NCBI GenBank assembly: GCA_016787345.1
Contig: JAEUUU010000021.1
Span: 26,029 to 90,028 of the forward strand
Direction: 5' to 3'
Origin: Saprospiraceae bacterium
GTDB lineage: Bacteria > Bacteroidota > Bacteroidia > Chitinophagales > Saprospiraceae
DNA: 64,000 bases
Shown here: positions 9,026 through 16,640 of the stretch, in pieces
How positions within the stretch are numbered: position 1 is the stretch's first letter
Layout: every line of letters starts with the position of its first letter
Position numbers and translations under genes: made by a program
The notes under the pieces: model-generated
The model's input: the letters and a program-made list of their open reading frames with translations, nothing else
Told to the model about the DNA's origin: nothing
Databases searched by the model: none

Positions 9026-9220
9026 GGTGGATGGGTCGGTGGGTTTTGTCTGGCCAGAGAAACGGCGACGCACGGGCTTTCTTTTGCCCGGCGGCGTGAT
9101 TAACAAAGCGTTAAGGTTGCGAGACTATGGCGGGGAAACCCGGAAAAGCGGAGGGGATTAACAAAGGTTCGGCGCTTTCGGGCAGCACAAAAATCCATAT
9201 TTTTTTTAAATCTGTTTCCC

Positions 9221-9829
9221 CTACCCTTTCTTTTCCAAAATTACAAACACCTCGGTCCCCGCCCTCGGCGCTACCGAGTTGTGGCAAGCCGCGAGCGTTT
9301 TAATATTGAATTGAGGAGCAAACAGGCTTTCATATTCATCCCGGCTACCGCCAAAAGGCGGCCCTCCCTCGAAATCGCGGTCGAACAAAACACCGGCCAG
9401 GCGGCCGCCCGGCGCCAGCAACTCCTTCATTTTCAAAACGTAATCATGCCTTAGTGCAGGGTCCAGGGCACAAAAAAAGGTTTGTTCGAGAATCAGGTCA
9501 TATGCCCCCTGGTGCTCAAAAAAATCACCGCGGACAATTTTCACCTTCTCTGCCCAGCCTTCCGGCGCCCCGGCCTCAAACCGCCGCCGGATGATCTCGA
9601 CAGCAGCGGGCGCAATGTCGATCAATGTGATGTTGGAAAAGCCGTGTTCCAGCAAAAACAACGCCTCGTACGCATTGCCGCAACCCGGAATCAGGAGCCG
9701 CAAATTGCGGCGCTCGACAGGTATCTGAAGACAATACGCGCACAAAGGCGGCGAAGCGGAGCGCAAATCCCAGCCGGTCTGGCCGTTGAGCCAGCGCTGG
9801 TTCCATTGTTGTGCCGAGTCCGATTTCAT
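9221..9829 (-). CDS. Thiopurine S-methyltransferase-like SAM-dependent methyltransferase
   Basis: A 202-aa class I methyltransferase. It starts MKSDSAQQWNQRWLNGQTGW; LLIPGCGNAYEALFLLEHG is the SAM-binding loop, ILEQTFFCALDP the mid-domain, and LFDRDFEGGPPFGGSRDEY is typical of the TPMT family. Substrate unknown; bacterial members methylate thio-, seleno- or tellurium compounds or small electrophiles. The start at 9829 is supported by TATCTTTG only 6 nt upstream; a longer reading frame would run into the adjacent repeat. It lies downstream of the SQR gene on the same strand, but has its own promoter. Confidence 0.8.
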   Translation of the reverse strand: MKSDSAQQWNQRWLNGQTGWDLRSASPPLCAYCLQIPVERRNLRLLIPGCGNAYEALFLLEHGFSNITLIDIAPAAVEIIRRRFEAGAPEGWAEKVKIVRGDFFEHQGAYDLILEQTFFCALDPALRHDYVLKMKELLAPGGRLAGVLFDRDFEGGPPFGGSRDEYESLFAPQFNIKTLAACHNSVAPRAGTEVFVILEKKG

Positions 9830-9835
9830 TGCGGG

Positions 9836-9843
9836 CAAAGATA
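9836..9843 (-). promoter_or_regulatory. -7 promoter element TATCTTTG of the methyltransferase gene
   Basis: TATCTTTG (minus strand) matches TAnnTTTG and ends 6 nt before the ATG at 9829, so transcription should start at or near the start codon. It sits at the edge of the inverted repeat that begins at 9845. The -33 region would fall inside the repeat arm. Confidence 0.5.
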
Positions 9844-9844
9844 G

Positions 9845-10045
9845 CGCTGTAGCGCCGCCTGTAGCGCCGACCTGTAGCGCCGACCTCCAGGTCGGCGACG
9901 TTGAGGGCAATAAAAAACCGCGATTATCAGCCAATGATCCGGGCGTCATTAAGCAGTATTCATCCGGAGCAATAGCGGATAATCGCGGGTTATTTCTGCG
10001 CTCAACGTCGCCGACCTGGAGGTCGGCGCTACAGCGGCGCTACAG
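9845..10045. repeat. Long inverted repeat with CTGTAGCGCCGACC words
   Basis: The left arm (about 9845-9928) contains CTGTAGCGCCG repeated two to three times, then CGCCGACCTCCAGGTCGGCG (itself a palindrome), CGACGTTGAG and CCGCGATTATC. The right arm (about 9976-10045) is its inverse complement with few changes and ends one base before the SQR stop codon. The spacer of about 45 nt is not repeated. It separates two minus-strand genes and could act as an RNA hairpin or an attenuator. Confidence 0.88.
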
Positions 10046-11239
10046 TTACATCCGCCCCTGCAGAATCTGATGCCAGTACAACCAGGGCAAAATGTACCGC
10101 TTCAATACCCACATCGTCCAGCGTTCTTTCGACTGGTCGAAGGGGAATGTTTCGGTCGGTTTGTTGTCGTAGTCGAATTCAGCCAGCATCAGCTTGCCGT
10201 AACCGGTCACAATCGGACACGAACTATAGCCATTGTATTTGGCGGCAGGAGGAGCGCCGGCCATGACGGCGAGGAGATTGGCCACGAGTACCGGGGCTTG
10301 TTTGCGCACAGCGGCGCCGGTTTTGGAATTGGGCGTGCCGGTAGCATCGCCGATCGCGAATACGTTGGGATACTTGTTGTGCCGAAGGATGTATTTGTCG
10401 ACGTCGACCCAGCCGGCCTCGTTGGCGAGCGGACTGTTGCGAATAAAGTCCGGGGCGCTTTGTGGGGGCGTCACGTGCAGCATATCAAACGGACGGGTTT
10501 CTTCACTCACCGAGCCGTCGGGCGCCGTTACTTTAAATGTTGCAGTGTGGCCGGGGCCGTCAACTTTGATCAGGTCATGTTTGAAATGAAGCCCGATTTT
10601 GTAGCGGTCAGCCACCTTGCGGAGGGTTTTAGCGTATTTTTCAATGCCAAAAATCACACCGCCGGCCGTGCAGAATTCCACTTTGACCGTATCGGCTTTG
10701 CCGTGCCGGCGCAGGTAATCGCCGGCCAGGTACATGATTTTTTGCGGAGCGCCGCCGCATTTGACGGCTGTGCCCGGGGCGGTAAAGATGGCCGTCTGAC
10801 CATCTTTCAGGCTTTGCAGGCATTCATACGTATAAGGAGCGGTATGGACCGTGTAATTGGAACACACCCCGTTTTTACCCAGGGTTTCAGCCAGGCCCTC
10901 CACTTTGTTCCAGTTCAACTGGATACCGGGGCATACGATCAGGTAATCGTAACCGATTACTTCGCCTTTGCGGGTGGTCACGGTATTTTGATCGGGCTGG
11001 AAGGTATCGACGGCGTCTTTGATCCAGTTGACGCCTTTGGGCATAAAGTCGGCCTCGTTGCGGATGGTATCGTTGATGTCGTACACGCCGCCACCCACCA
11101 GCGTCCAGGCAGGTTGGTAATAATGCTTTTCGGAAGGTTCAATGATGCCTATGTCCAGACTGGAATTTTTGAGCAACAATTTGGAGGCGGTGGATAAACC
11201 GGCGTTGCCGCCGCCGACGATCAGGATTTGATGTTTCAT
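10046..11239 (-). CDS. sqr: Sulfide:quinone oxidoreductase (SQOR-like)
   Basis: A 397-aa membrane-associated FAD enzyme that oxidises sulfide to sulfane sulfur and passes electrons to quinone. ILIVGGGNAGLSTASKLL is the N-terminal dinucleotide fold; YYQPAWTLVGGG, a Cys in AVKCGGAPQKIMYLAGDY and another in SSCPIVTGYGKLMLAEFDY resemble the mitochondrial-type SQR with its redox cysteines. FAIGDATGTPNSKTGAAVRKQ is the second FAD contact. The tryptophan-rich C-terminus (WVLKRYILPWLYWHQ) could sit on the membrane. It is divergent from the YeeE/YedE sulfur-transport pair, which supports a sulfide oxidation or detoxification role. Confidence 0.88.
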   Translation of the reverse strand: MKHQILIVGGGNAGLSTASKLLLKNSSLDIGIIEPSEKHYYQPAWTLVGGGVYDINDTIRNEADFMPKGVNWIKDAVDTFQPDQNTVTTRKGEVIGYDYLIVCPGIQLNWNKVEGLAETLGKNGVCSNYTVHTAPYTYECLQSLKDGQTAIFTAPGTAVKCGGAPQKIMYLAGDYLRRHGKADTVKVEFCTAGGVIFGIEKYAKTLRKVADRYKIGLHFKHDLIKVDGPGHTATFKVTAPDGSVSEETRPFDMLHVTPPQSAPDFIRNSPLANEAGWVDVDKYILRHNKYPNVFAIGDATGTPNSKTGAAVRKQAPVLVANLLAVMAGAPPAAKYNGYSSCPIVTGYGKLMLAEFDYDNKPTETFPFDQSKERWTMWVLKRYILPWLYWHQILQGRM

Positions 11240-11273
11240 AACAAGCAGTGTTTTTCGAATTGTTACTGCGCTA

Positions 11274-11281
11274 CAAAGCTA
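11274..11281 (-). promoter_or_regulatory. -7 element TAGCTTTG of the SQR gene
   Basis: TAGCTTTG on the minus strand fits TAnnTTTG and lies 34 nt upstream of the SQR start codon. Confidence 0.45.
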
Positions 11282-11325
11282 CCGACATAAGCGGCGCGAC
11301 TGGTTGGACTAAAGTCAGATTTAAT

Positions 11326-11341
11326 TGTGATAATCGTCACT
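11326..11341. promoter_or_regulatory. CRP/FNR-like operator in the sulfide divergon
   Basis: TGTGATAATCGTCACT matches the CRP half-site pattern TGTGA-N6-TCACA at 9 of 10 positions. It sits between the divergent SQR (start 11239) and YeeE-type (start 11407) genes, the only such palindrome I saw in the 167-nt gap. CRP/FNR-family regulators often control sulfide modules, so coordinated control is a reasonable inference, but no regulator gene is in the window. Confidence 0.4.
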
Positions 11342-11406
11342 TTCCAGGCTCAACCCACTGAATTACCTTTCGGGCATCTTTGAACCAATAATCCAACCAC
11401 TATCAT

Positions 11407-12000
11407 ATGGCACCTCAATTTTTAATTGACTTTCTCCAATGGATCAGTCAACCGTGGCCCTGGTATGTCGCCGGCCCGATTCTGGCCATGATTATGTTCG
11501 TCCTGCTTTGGTTCGGACACGAATTCGGCATATCCGAAAACTTCCGCCTCATGTGCGCGGCCGACGGCGCCGACGACATGAACGAGTTTTTCAAAATCAA
11601 CTGGCAGGCCGGCGAATGGAATTTGCTGGTAGCCCTCGGCGCCGTTTTTGGCGGCTACATCGCCTCGCATTATCTGTCGACTCCGGAAGGCAATCTGGCC
11701 CACATTTCGGATGCCACGGTCGCCAGTCTGCAACAAATCGGCATACAAGTAGAAAATGGCCGCGTGCCGCTGGTACCTGATTTTATTTCCTGGGAATCCA
11801 TATTCAGCTGGCAGGGCCTGCTGGTCATCGCCGGCGGCGGTTTGCTGGTCGGTTTTGGCGCCCGCTACGCAGGCGGTTGCACTTCGGGCCATGCCATCAG
11901 CGGGCTTTCGGCGCTGCAATTGCCCTCTTTGATCGCCGTAGTGGGTTTCTTCCTTGGCGGATTATTTATGACTTACGTGCTGGTTCCGCTTATTTTTTAA
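11407..12000 (+). CDS. YeeE/YedE-family sulfur-compound transporter subunit
   Basis: A 197-aa inner-membrane protein with about four to five hydrophobic segments. The C-terminal half has GFGARYAGGCTSGHAISGL, the cysteine-containing motif of the YeeE/YedE (thiosulfate/sulfur import) family. Characterised relatives move thiosulfate or another sulfur species through conserved cysteines. A second half-size member follows 21 nt downstream, and together they equal the length of a full YeeE/YedE protein. The partner SQR is divergent. Substrate unproven. Confidence 0.82.
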   Translation: MAPQFLIDFLQWISQPWPWYVAGPILAMIMFVLLWFGHEFGISENFRLMCAADGADDMNEFFKINWQAGEWNLLVALGAVFGGYIASHYLSTPEGNLAHISDATVASLQQIGIQVENGRVPLVPDFISWESIFSWQGLLVIAGGGLLVGFGARYAGGCTSGHAISGLSALQLPSLIAVVGFFLGGLFMTYVLVPLIF

Positions 12001-12021
12001 CCATCAAATATCCTTATTGCC

Positions 12022-12435
12022 ATGCGCATGTCCCGATATATCCTCATTGGCATTTTGCTGGGGATTACCTTGTACAAAAGCGAAGCCGTGTCGTGGTTTC
12101 GCATTTATGAAATGTTCCGTTTCCAGTCGTTCCACATGTACGGCATCATCGGCTCGGCGGTCATTGCCGGTATTCTGATCGTGCAAATCGTGAAAAGACG
12201 CCACATCCACAACGTGGAAGGCCAGGAGATCGTCATCAAAGACAAAGCGATGAGCGTGCCGCGTTACCTGATCGGCGGGTTTATTTTCGGACTGGGCTGG
12301 GCGCTTGCCGGCGCTTGTCCGGCGCCCATGTTCATCCTGCTGGGCAGCGGTATAACGGTATTTATCGTGTACCTGGTAGCGGCCATGACGGGCACTTACC
12401 TGTACGGCGTATTGCGTAAAAGATTGCCGCACTGA
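12022..12435 (+). CDS. YeeE/YedE-family second half (DUF6691-like)
   Basis: A 137-aa membrane protein starting MRMSRYILIGILLGITLYKSE. It has four hydrophobic stretches and the motif GLGWALAGACPAPMFILLG, where the Cys is the counterpart of the CTSG cysteine in the upstream gene. In related bacteria such pairs act as split YeeE/YedE transporters beside SQR, rhodanese or persulfide genes. No rhodanese or persulfide dioxygenase is seen here. It ends 11 nt before the convergent glmM stop. Confidence 0.8.
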   Translation: MRMSRYILIGILLGITLYKSEAVSWFRIYEMFRFQSFHMYGIIGSAVIAGILIVQIVKRRHIHNVEGQEIVIKDKAMSVPRYLIGGFIFGLGWALAGACPAPMFILLGSGITVFIVYLVAAMTGTYLYGVLRKRLPH

Positions 12436-12446
12436 CGGCAGCGGCT

Positions 12447-13826
12447 TTATCTCAGTTCCTGAATATCGCTGATGATTTTGCGCGCCAGGTTTTGTGCGAC
12501 GACGTCGGAATTGCTTTCGGAGTAGACGCGAATAATCGGCTCCGTATTGGAAGGGCGCAGGTGTACCCAACCGCTATCAAAATCGATTTTCAGCCCGTCT
12601 TCCGTATTGATCTGCTCGTTGCGGTACTTTTCTTTTAGCGCTGCAAAGATTTTTTCCAGATTGATGTCGGGTGACCTGTCGATTTTGGTTTTGGCCATGC
12701 GGTAGTCCGGATAGGTGCTGCGCAGGGTGGAAATTTGTTTTCCAAAAAGAGCCAGGTGGCTGAGAAACAAGGCAATGCCGACCAATGCATCGCGTCCGTA
12801 GTGCAGTTCGGGCAAAATAACGCCACCGTTTCCTTCGCCGCCGATCACTGCATTGACGGCTTTCATCTTTTCCACCACATTCACCTCTCCTACCGCCGCG
12901 GCATAATATTCACCGCCGTATTTGTGGGTTACGTCGCGCAGGGCGCGGGTGCTGGAGAGGTTGGATACCGTATTTCCACCGCCTTTTTGGGCCAAAACGT
13001 AATCAGCCACGGCTACGAGGGTGTATTCTTCGCCAAACAACTCGCCATCCTGACACATAAAAACCAGGCGGTCGACATCCGGATCGACAGCAATGCCGAG
13101 ATGAGCCTTTTGCTGACGCACCTCGGTGGAAAGTTGCCCAAGGTGCTCTTTCAAAGGTTCCGGGTTGTGCGCAAACTGGCCGGTGATTTCGCCATTGAGC
13201 AGCACGACCTGACAACCGAGGGCTTCGAGCAGCGGCGGCACCGACAAAGCGCCGGTGGAATTGACCGCATCGACGACCACCTTGTAATTTTTGGCGCGAA
13301 CAGCCTCCGCATTGACCAGCGGCAGGGCAAGAATTTGATCGATATGACGCTGGATATAACCGCCTTCCTGGCGGTAAGCGCCCAGCCGGTCGACCGGAGC
13401 ATACTCGATCGCACCGGCAGCCACGCGGGCCAGCACGTTGGCGCCGTCGGCGGCGCTGATGAATTCGCCGCGATGATTGAGCAGTTTGAGGGCGTTCCAC
13501 TCACGCGGATTGTGACTGGCCGTCAGAATGATACCGCCGCCCGCACCTTCGGCGGGCACGGCCAGTTCGACGGTCGGGGTGGTGCTGAGCCCCAGATCGA
13601 TGACTGAAATACCGCAGGCACGCAGGGTGTTGACCACCAGTCCGGCCACGATGTCGCCGGAAATACGGCCGTCGCGACCGACCACGATGGTGTTTTTACC
13701 CGAGGTCTCGACGACCCACTGGCCAAAAGCGGCCGTACACTCGACAATATCTTGCGGGGTGAGGTTGTCGCCCGCGCGGCCGCCGATGGTGCCGCGAAAA
13801 CCGGAAATAGATTTGATGAGAGGCAT
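12447..13826 (-). CDS. glmM: Phosphoglucosamine mutase / phosphohexomutase
   Basis: A 459-aa cytoplasmic alpha-D-phosphohexomutase, probably making glucosamine-1-phosphate for UDP-GlcNAc. All four family loops are visible: TASHNPREWNALKLL with the phosphoserine, VDPDVDRLVF for Mg2+, GGEGNGGVI for sugar recognition and RPSNTEPIIRVYSES for phosphate. The start at 13826 (MPLIKSISGFRGTIGG) is set by the family N-terminus and by TACCTTTG ending 8 nt upstream; a longer frame would add 17 unrelated residues. Phosphomannomutase activity cannot be excluded. Confidence 0.88.
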   Translation of the reverse strand: MPLIKSISGFRGTIGGRAGDNLTPQDIVECTAAFGQWVVETSGKNTIVVGRDGRISGDIVAGLVVNTLRACGISVIDLGLSTTPTVELAVPAEGAGGGIILTASHNPREWNALKLLNHRGEFISAADGANVLARVAAGAIEYAPVDRLGAYRQEGGYIQRHIDQILALPLVNAEAVRAKNYKVVVDAVNSTGALSVPPLLEALGCQVVLLNGEITGQFAHNPEPLKEHLGQLSTEVRQQKAHLGIAVDPDVDRLVFMCQDGELFGEEYTLVAVADYVLAQKGGGNTVSNLSSTRALRDVTHKYGGEYYAAAVGEVNVVEKMKAVNAVIGGEGNGGVILPELHYGRDALVGIALFLSHLALFGKQISTLRSTYPDYRMAKTKIDRSPDINLEKIFAALKEKYRNEQINTEDGLKIDFDSGWVHLRPSNTEPIIRVYSESNSDVVAQNLARKIISDIQELR

Positions 13827-13834
13827 ATGACCGG

Positions 13835-13894
13835 CAAAGGTAAAGCACCGGCACAACAATCGCCATCGGCAATACAAACTTGGTCCTACCTTCG
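13835..13894. promoter_or_regulatory. Divergent promoters of glmM and the LytTR gene
   Basis: TACCTTTG on the minus strand (13835-13842) ends 8 nt before the glmM ATG. TACCTTCG on the plus strand (13887-13894) ends 4 nt before the ATG at 13899. Both fit the TAnnTTTG -7 consensus (the second with one mismatch), so both transcripts would have almost no 5' leader. Confidence 0.5.
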
Positions 13895-13898
13895 CGGT

Positions 13899-14768
13899 AT
13901 GCTTTGGCCGACCCTGCGCAACAAGCTTTCACAACCCTACCCGATGCACGACGAAACCCGCTGGAACTGGCGGATGGCACTGGGCAGCGGTTTGTTCGTC
14001 CTGCTGTTTTTGTTTATCCTGCAACCCTTCGGCAGCCGCGTACCCGCTGGCAAGGAGTGGTTTTATTTGCGGATTTGTGCAGAATACGGCCTCATCACTT
14101 CGGTTGTGACTTTGGCATGGGGGCCATTGCAGGCATTTTTTCCTCATTTTTTCAAAGAAGAAAAATGGCAGGTTTGGAAAGAAATCGTCACGACCCTGCT
14201 GTTTGTCAGCGTGATTGCCACGGCAAATATGCTGTACGCCGTCGTGCGGTTTGTCCAACCTTTGAACTGGCAGACTTTTGCGTACTGGCAATTCGTCACC
14301 TGGGCAGTGGGGATATTTCCAACCTTGTACGGCGTGCTGCGCAAACAGGTTCAACTGATGCAACGCTACGCAGCCGAAGCGGCCGACCTGACCCGTCAAC
14401 TGCATCCGTCGCCGCCCCACCCTGCCGAGCCGGCGCTTTTGCTGAACGGTGAAAATCAGGGCGAATCCCTGCAGATCCACCCCGACGACCTGCTCTGTCT
14501 GGCAGCGGCCGACAATTACGTTCAGGTTTTTTACCGCGAAAACGGGACCACCCGCCAGCGTCTCCTACGCGGCGCCCTGCGGCGTTTTGAGGCGGCGCTG
14601 GCTCCTTATCCGCGCTTTTTTCGCTGCCACCGCACCTATGTCGTCAACCTCGACCGGGTAATTCGCATCAGCGGCAACGCCCAGGGCTACAAACTCCACC
14701 TCGATGGCCTCGAACAACCCGTCCCGGTATCGCGAGCCCTGAATGATGAAATCCGGAAAAGGTTTTAG
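13899..14768 (+). CDS. Membrane-anchored LytTR-family transcription regulator
   Basis: A 289-aa protein with a hydrophobic N-terminal half of about four membrane segments (such as LGSGLFVLLFLFILQPFG) and a C-terminal LytTR DNA-binding domain from about residue 185. The latter shows LCLAAADNYVQVFYRENG, RCHRTYVVNLDRVIRI and VPVSRALNDEIRKRF. Such integral-membrane LytTR proteins are common in Bacteroidota and sense unknown signals without a separate receiver. The start at 13899 is chosen from the adjacent -7 element; 13944 is an alternative. Upstream in-frame codons overlap the divergent glmM gene. Confidence 0.82.
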   Translation: MLWPTLRNKLSQPYPMHDETRWNWRMALGSGLFVLLFLFILQPFGSRVPAGKEWFYLRICAEYGLITSVVTLAWGPLQAFFPHFFKEEKWQVWKEIVTTLLFVSVIATANMLYAVVRFVQPLNWQTFAYWQFVTWAVGIFPTLYGVLRKQVQLMQRYAAEAADLTRQLHPSPPHPAEPALLLNGENQGESLQIHPDDLLCLAAADNYVQVFYRENGTTRQRLLRGALRRFEAALAPYPRFFRCHRTYVVNLDRVIRISGNAQGYKLHLDGLEQPVPVSRALNDEIRKRF

Positions 14769-15051
14769 GTTTTAGGTTTTAGTTTTTGGGTTTTGGCAAA
14801 AGGGTTGTTGCTGCTCTCGGGGCGGGTTTTGGGTGTTGGGAGTTGGGTTTTGGCAAAAGGGTTGTTCCTGCTCTCGGGGCGGGTTTTGGGTGTTGGGGTT
14901 TGGCAAAAGGGTTGTTTCTGCTCTCGGATAGCGCTTCGGATTTGGGAAGTAATGATCCGCTGCTCGCGCGAGGCTTTGCCTCGTGACACTTTCCGAGAGC
15001 AGCAACAACCCTTTTGCCAAAACCCAAAACCCAACACCTAAAACCCCAAAA
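14769..15051. repeat. Triple direct and inverted repeat with shared core, REP hairpin in the centre
   Basis: Heptamer words GGTTTTA/GGTTTTG follow the LytTR stop, then the core AAAAGGGTTGTTGCTGCTC occurs three times in direct orientation (starting 14798, 14855 and 14905), each preceded by GGGTTTTGG-type words. One inverted copy (14995-15015) leads into CCAAAACCCAAAACCC words. The centre holds CGAGGC-TTT-GCCTCG (14969-14983). Its GCGCGAGGCTTTGC is identical to 39265-39278 beside the RAYT transposase. The rest of the gap up to 15156 shows no gene. Confidence 0.92.
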
Positions 15052-15156
15052 CCCTGCAACTCACCCCTCTTCCGTGCCAAACGCCCCTCTTTCCGGCGCG
15101 GTGTTCGCACAGCCTGTTCTTTTGTCCCGTGTTTTCAACAAACCTTTTTTTGGACC

Positions 15157-15849
15157 ATGGAACAATTATTCGGACAACTATCCCTCATCATTCACATCAT
15201 TGCCGGGGCCTCAACCCTGATTGCAGGGCCGATTGCCATTTTTTACAATTTTAAAAACGTCAAAAATCACCGGCTGGCAGGCAAAGTGTTTTTTTACGCC
15301 ATGCTGGTGGTGGTGGTAACGTCCTGGATGGGTTATGTAAAGCGCCCCGATCAGGTGTTTTTCCAGTTTTTGCTGGGTATCGCCATGATCGTGCTCGCGG
15401 GCACGCTGCGCGGCGTGCGGGCCATTCAATTTATGAAAAACAAAAGCCGGCCGGGCGGCCTGGATTTCGGTTATACCCTGCTGCTGGGTTTGTTCGGGAT
15501 GTGGATGTCGGGCAAAGCGTTCTGGCACTTTGAGCAAGGCACCATGATCGCCTTCCCCATTTTGTTTGCAGTATTTGGCGGCTCTGCCCTGGCCGACACC
15601 ATTAAGAACCTGCGGTTGTTTCTGCACCCAGAACGGGTGGAGCGAATGACCTGGTACCGTTTGCACGTGAGTACCATGTTGGGGGCTTTTACGGCTTCAA
15701 CCACCGCTTTTACGGTCAATGCAGCGACATTCCTGCCCTGGTACCTGCAATGGTTCGGTCCGACTTTGCTGATCGTGCCTTTGCAGTTTTATTTCGGGCG
15801 AAAACTCAAGCGGCAGCAAAAGCCGGCCGCCGCGGCGCAAGCGGCATAA
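15157..15849 (+). CDS. Multi-pass membrane protein, function unknown
   Basis: A 230-aa protein with about six hydrophobic segments. It starts MEQLFGQLSLIIHIIAGAST and has conserved-looking loops NHRLAGKVFFYAMLVV and WYRLHVSTMLGAF. The overall pattern resembles the small DUF2306-like integral membrane proteins of Bacteroidota. I chose 15157 because earlier in-frame codons fall inside the repeat block. The C-terminus is basic and Ala-rich (KLKRQQKPAAAAQ). It is followed by ribA, with its own promoter in between. No function can be assigned. Confidence 0.65.
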   Translation: MEQLFGQLSLIIHIIAGASTLIAGPIAIFYNFKNVKNHRLAGKVFFYAMLVVVVTSWMGYVKRPDQVFFQFLLGIAMIVLAGTLRGVRAIQFMKNKSRPGGLDFGYTLLLGLFGMWMSGKAFWHFEQGTMIAFPILFAVFGGSALADTIKNLRLFLHPERVERMTWYRLHVSTMLGAFTASTTAFTVNAATFLPWYLQWFGPTLLIVPLQFYFGRKLKRQQKPAAAAQAA

Positions 15850-15917
15850 ATTTCAATTTGGGCAACTTTCGGCTGGCATTGACTGTTTGTAGTCAGTGTC
15901 AGCCGGAAAAATTAGGC

Positions 15918-15925
15918 TATTTTTG
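15918..15925 (+). promoter_or_regulatory. -7 element TATTTTTG upstream of ribA
   Basis: TATTTTTG matches TAnnTTTG and lies 36 nt upstream of the preferred ribA start at 15962. Confidence 0.4.
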
Positions 15926-15961
15926 CGGCGCAAAACAGCGGCCCCCAGCGGCCCATTTCCA

Positions 15962-16549
15962 ATGCTCAAACGACAAGCAGAAGCCCGGATTCCCACTCAT
16001 TTCGGACCGTTTACGATGATCGCGTACGCATCTTCCGCCCAGGAACGTATGCCCCATGTCGCCTTCGTAGCCGACGGGTTCAATCCCTCGGAGCCCGTCC
16101 CGGTGCGTATTCACTCCGAATGTATGACCGGCGACGTGTTCGGTTCGCGCCGTTGCGACTGCGGCGAACAACTTCACAGCGCTATGCAACTGGCCGCCGA
16201 GCGCGGCGGCGTAGTCATCTATCTGCGGCAGGAAGGCCGCGGCATCGGCCTGATCAACAAACTCAAGGCTTACAACCTGCAGGATACCGGTCTGAACACC
16301 GCCGAGGCCAACACCCACCTCGGTTTCGATGTCGATGCCCGGCAGTACGAATGCGCCGTGGCCATTTTGCAGGACCTGGGCATCACCGCCGTCGAACTTA
16401 TCACCAACAACCCCGACAAGGTGGAAGCCCTGCGGCGCTCGCCCGTCGAGGTGGCTGCGCGTATTCCGCTGGTAATCGAACCACAGGCCGACAACCGCGG
16501 CTACCTGCAAACCAAGCAGGAACTCATGGGCCATCTTTTGGGCTTGTAA
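15962..16549 (+). CDS. ribA: GTP cyclohydrolase II
   Basis: A 195-aa cytoplasmic enzyme opening GTP to 2,5-diamino-6-ribosylamino-pyrimidinone phosphate, formate and pyrophosphate, the first step of riboflavin synthesis. The zinc cysteines are visible in SECMTGDVFGSRRCDCGEQL. YLRQEGRGIGLINKLKAYNL and NTAEANTHLGF hold the GTP-binding and catalytic residues; ITNNPDKVEAL closes the domain. Length matches stand-alone RibA, with no DHBP synthase domain fused. An upstream start at 15896 would overlap the promoter element, so 15962 is preferred. Confidence 0.9.
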   Translation: MLKRQAEARIPTHFGPFTMIAYASSAQERMPHVAFVADGFNPSEPVPVRIHSECMTGDVFGSRRCDCGEQLHSAMQLAAERGGVVIYLRQEGRGIGLINKLKAYNLQDTGLNTAEANTHLGFDVDARQYECAVAILQDLGITAVELITNNPDKVEALRRSPVEVAARIPLVIEPQADNRGYLQTKQELMGHLLGL

Positions 16550-16640
16550 AGAGCATGGAGAAATTCCCGGCGAAATGCCGATTTTTGCGCAGCACTCCTT
16601 CTTACCCGACCGTTTCCAAGTTTTAACCAACTACTGCCTT

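Noticed and set aside
11326-11341. CRP-like palindrome as proof of a CRP regulator
   Set aside because: Kept only as a candidate site: one palindrome can arise by chance and no CRP/FNR gene lies in the window.
14772-15110. Overlapping frames in the repeat block after the LytTR gene
   Set aside because: Their translations are just repeats of the words (QKGCCCSR, FAKTQ); no independent start or promoter.
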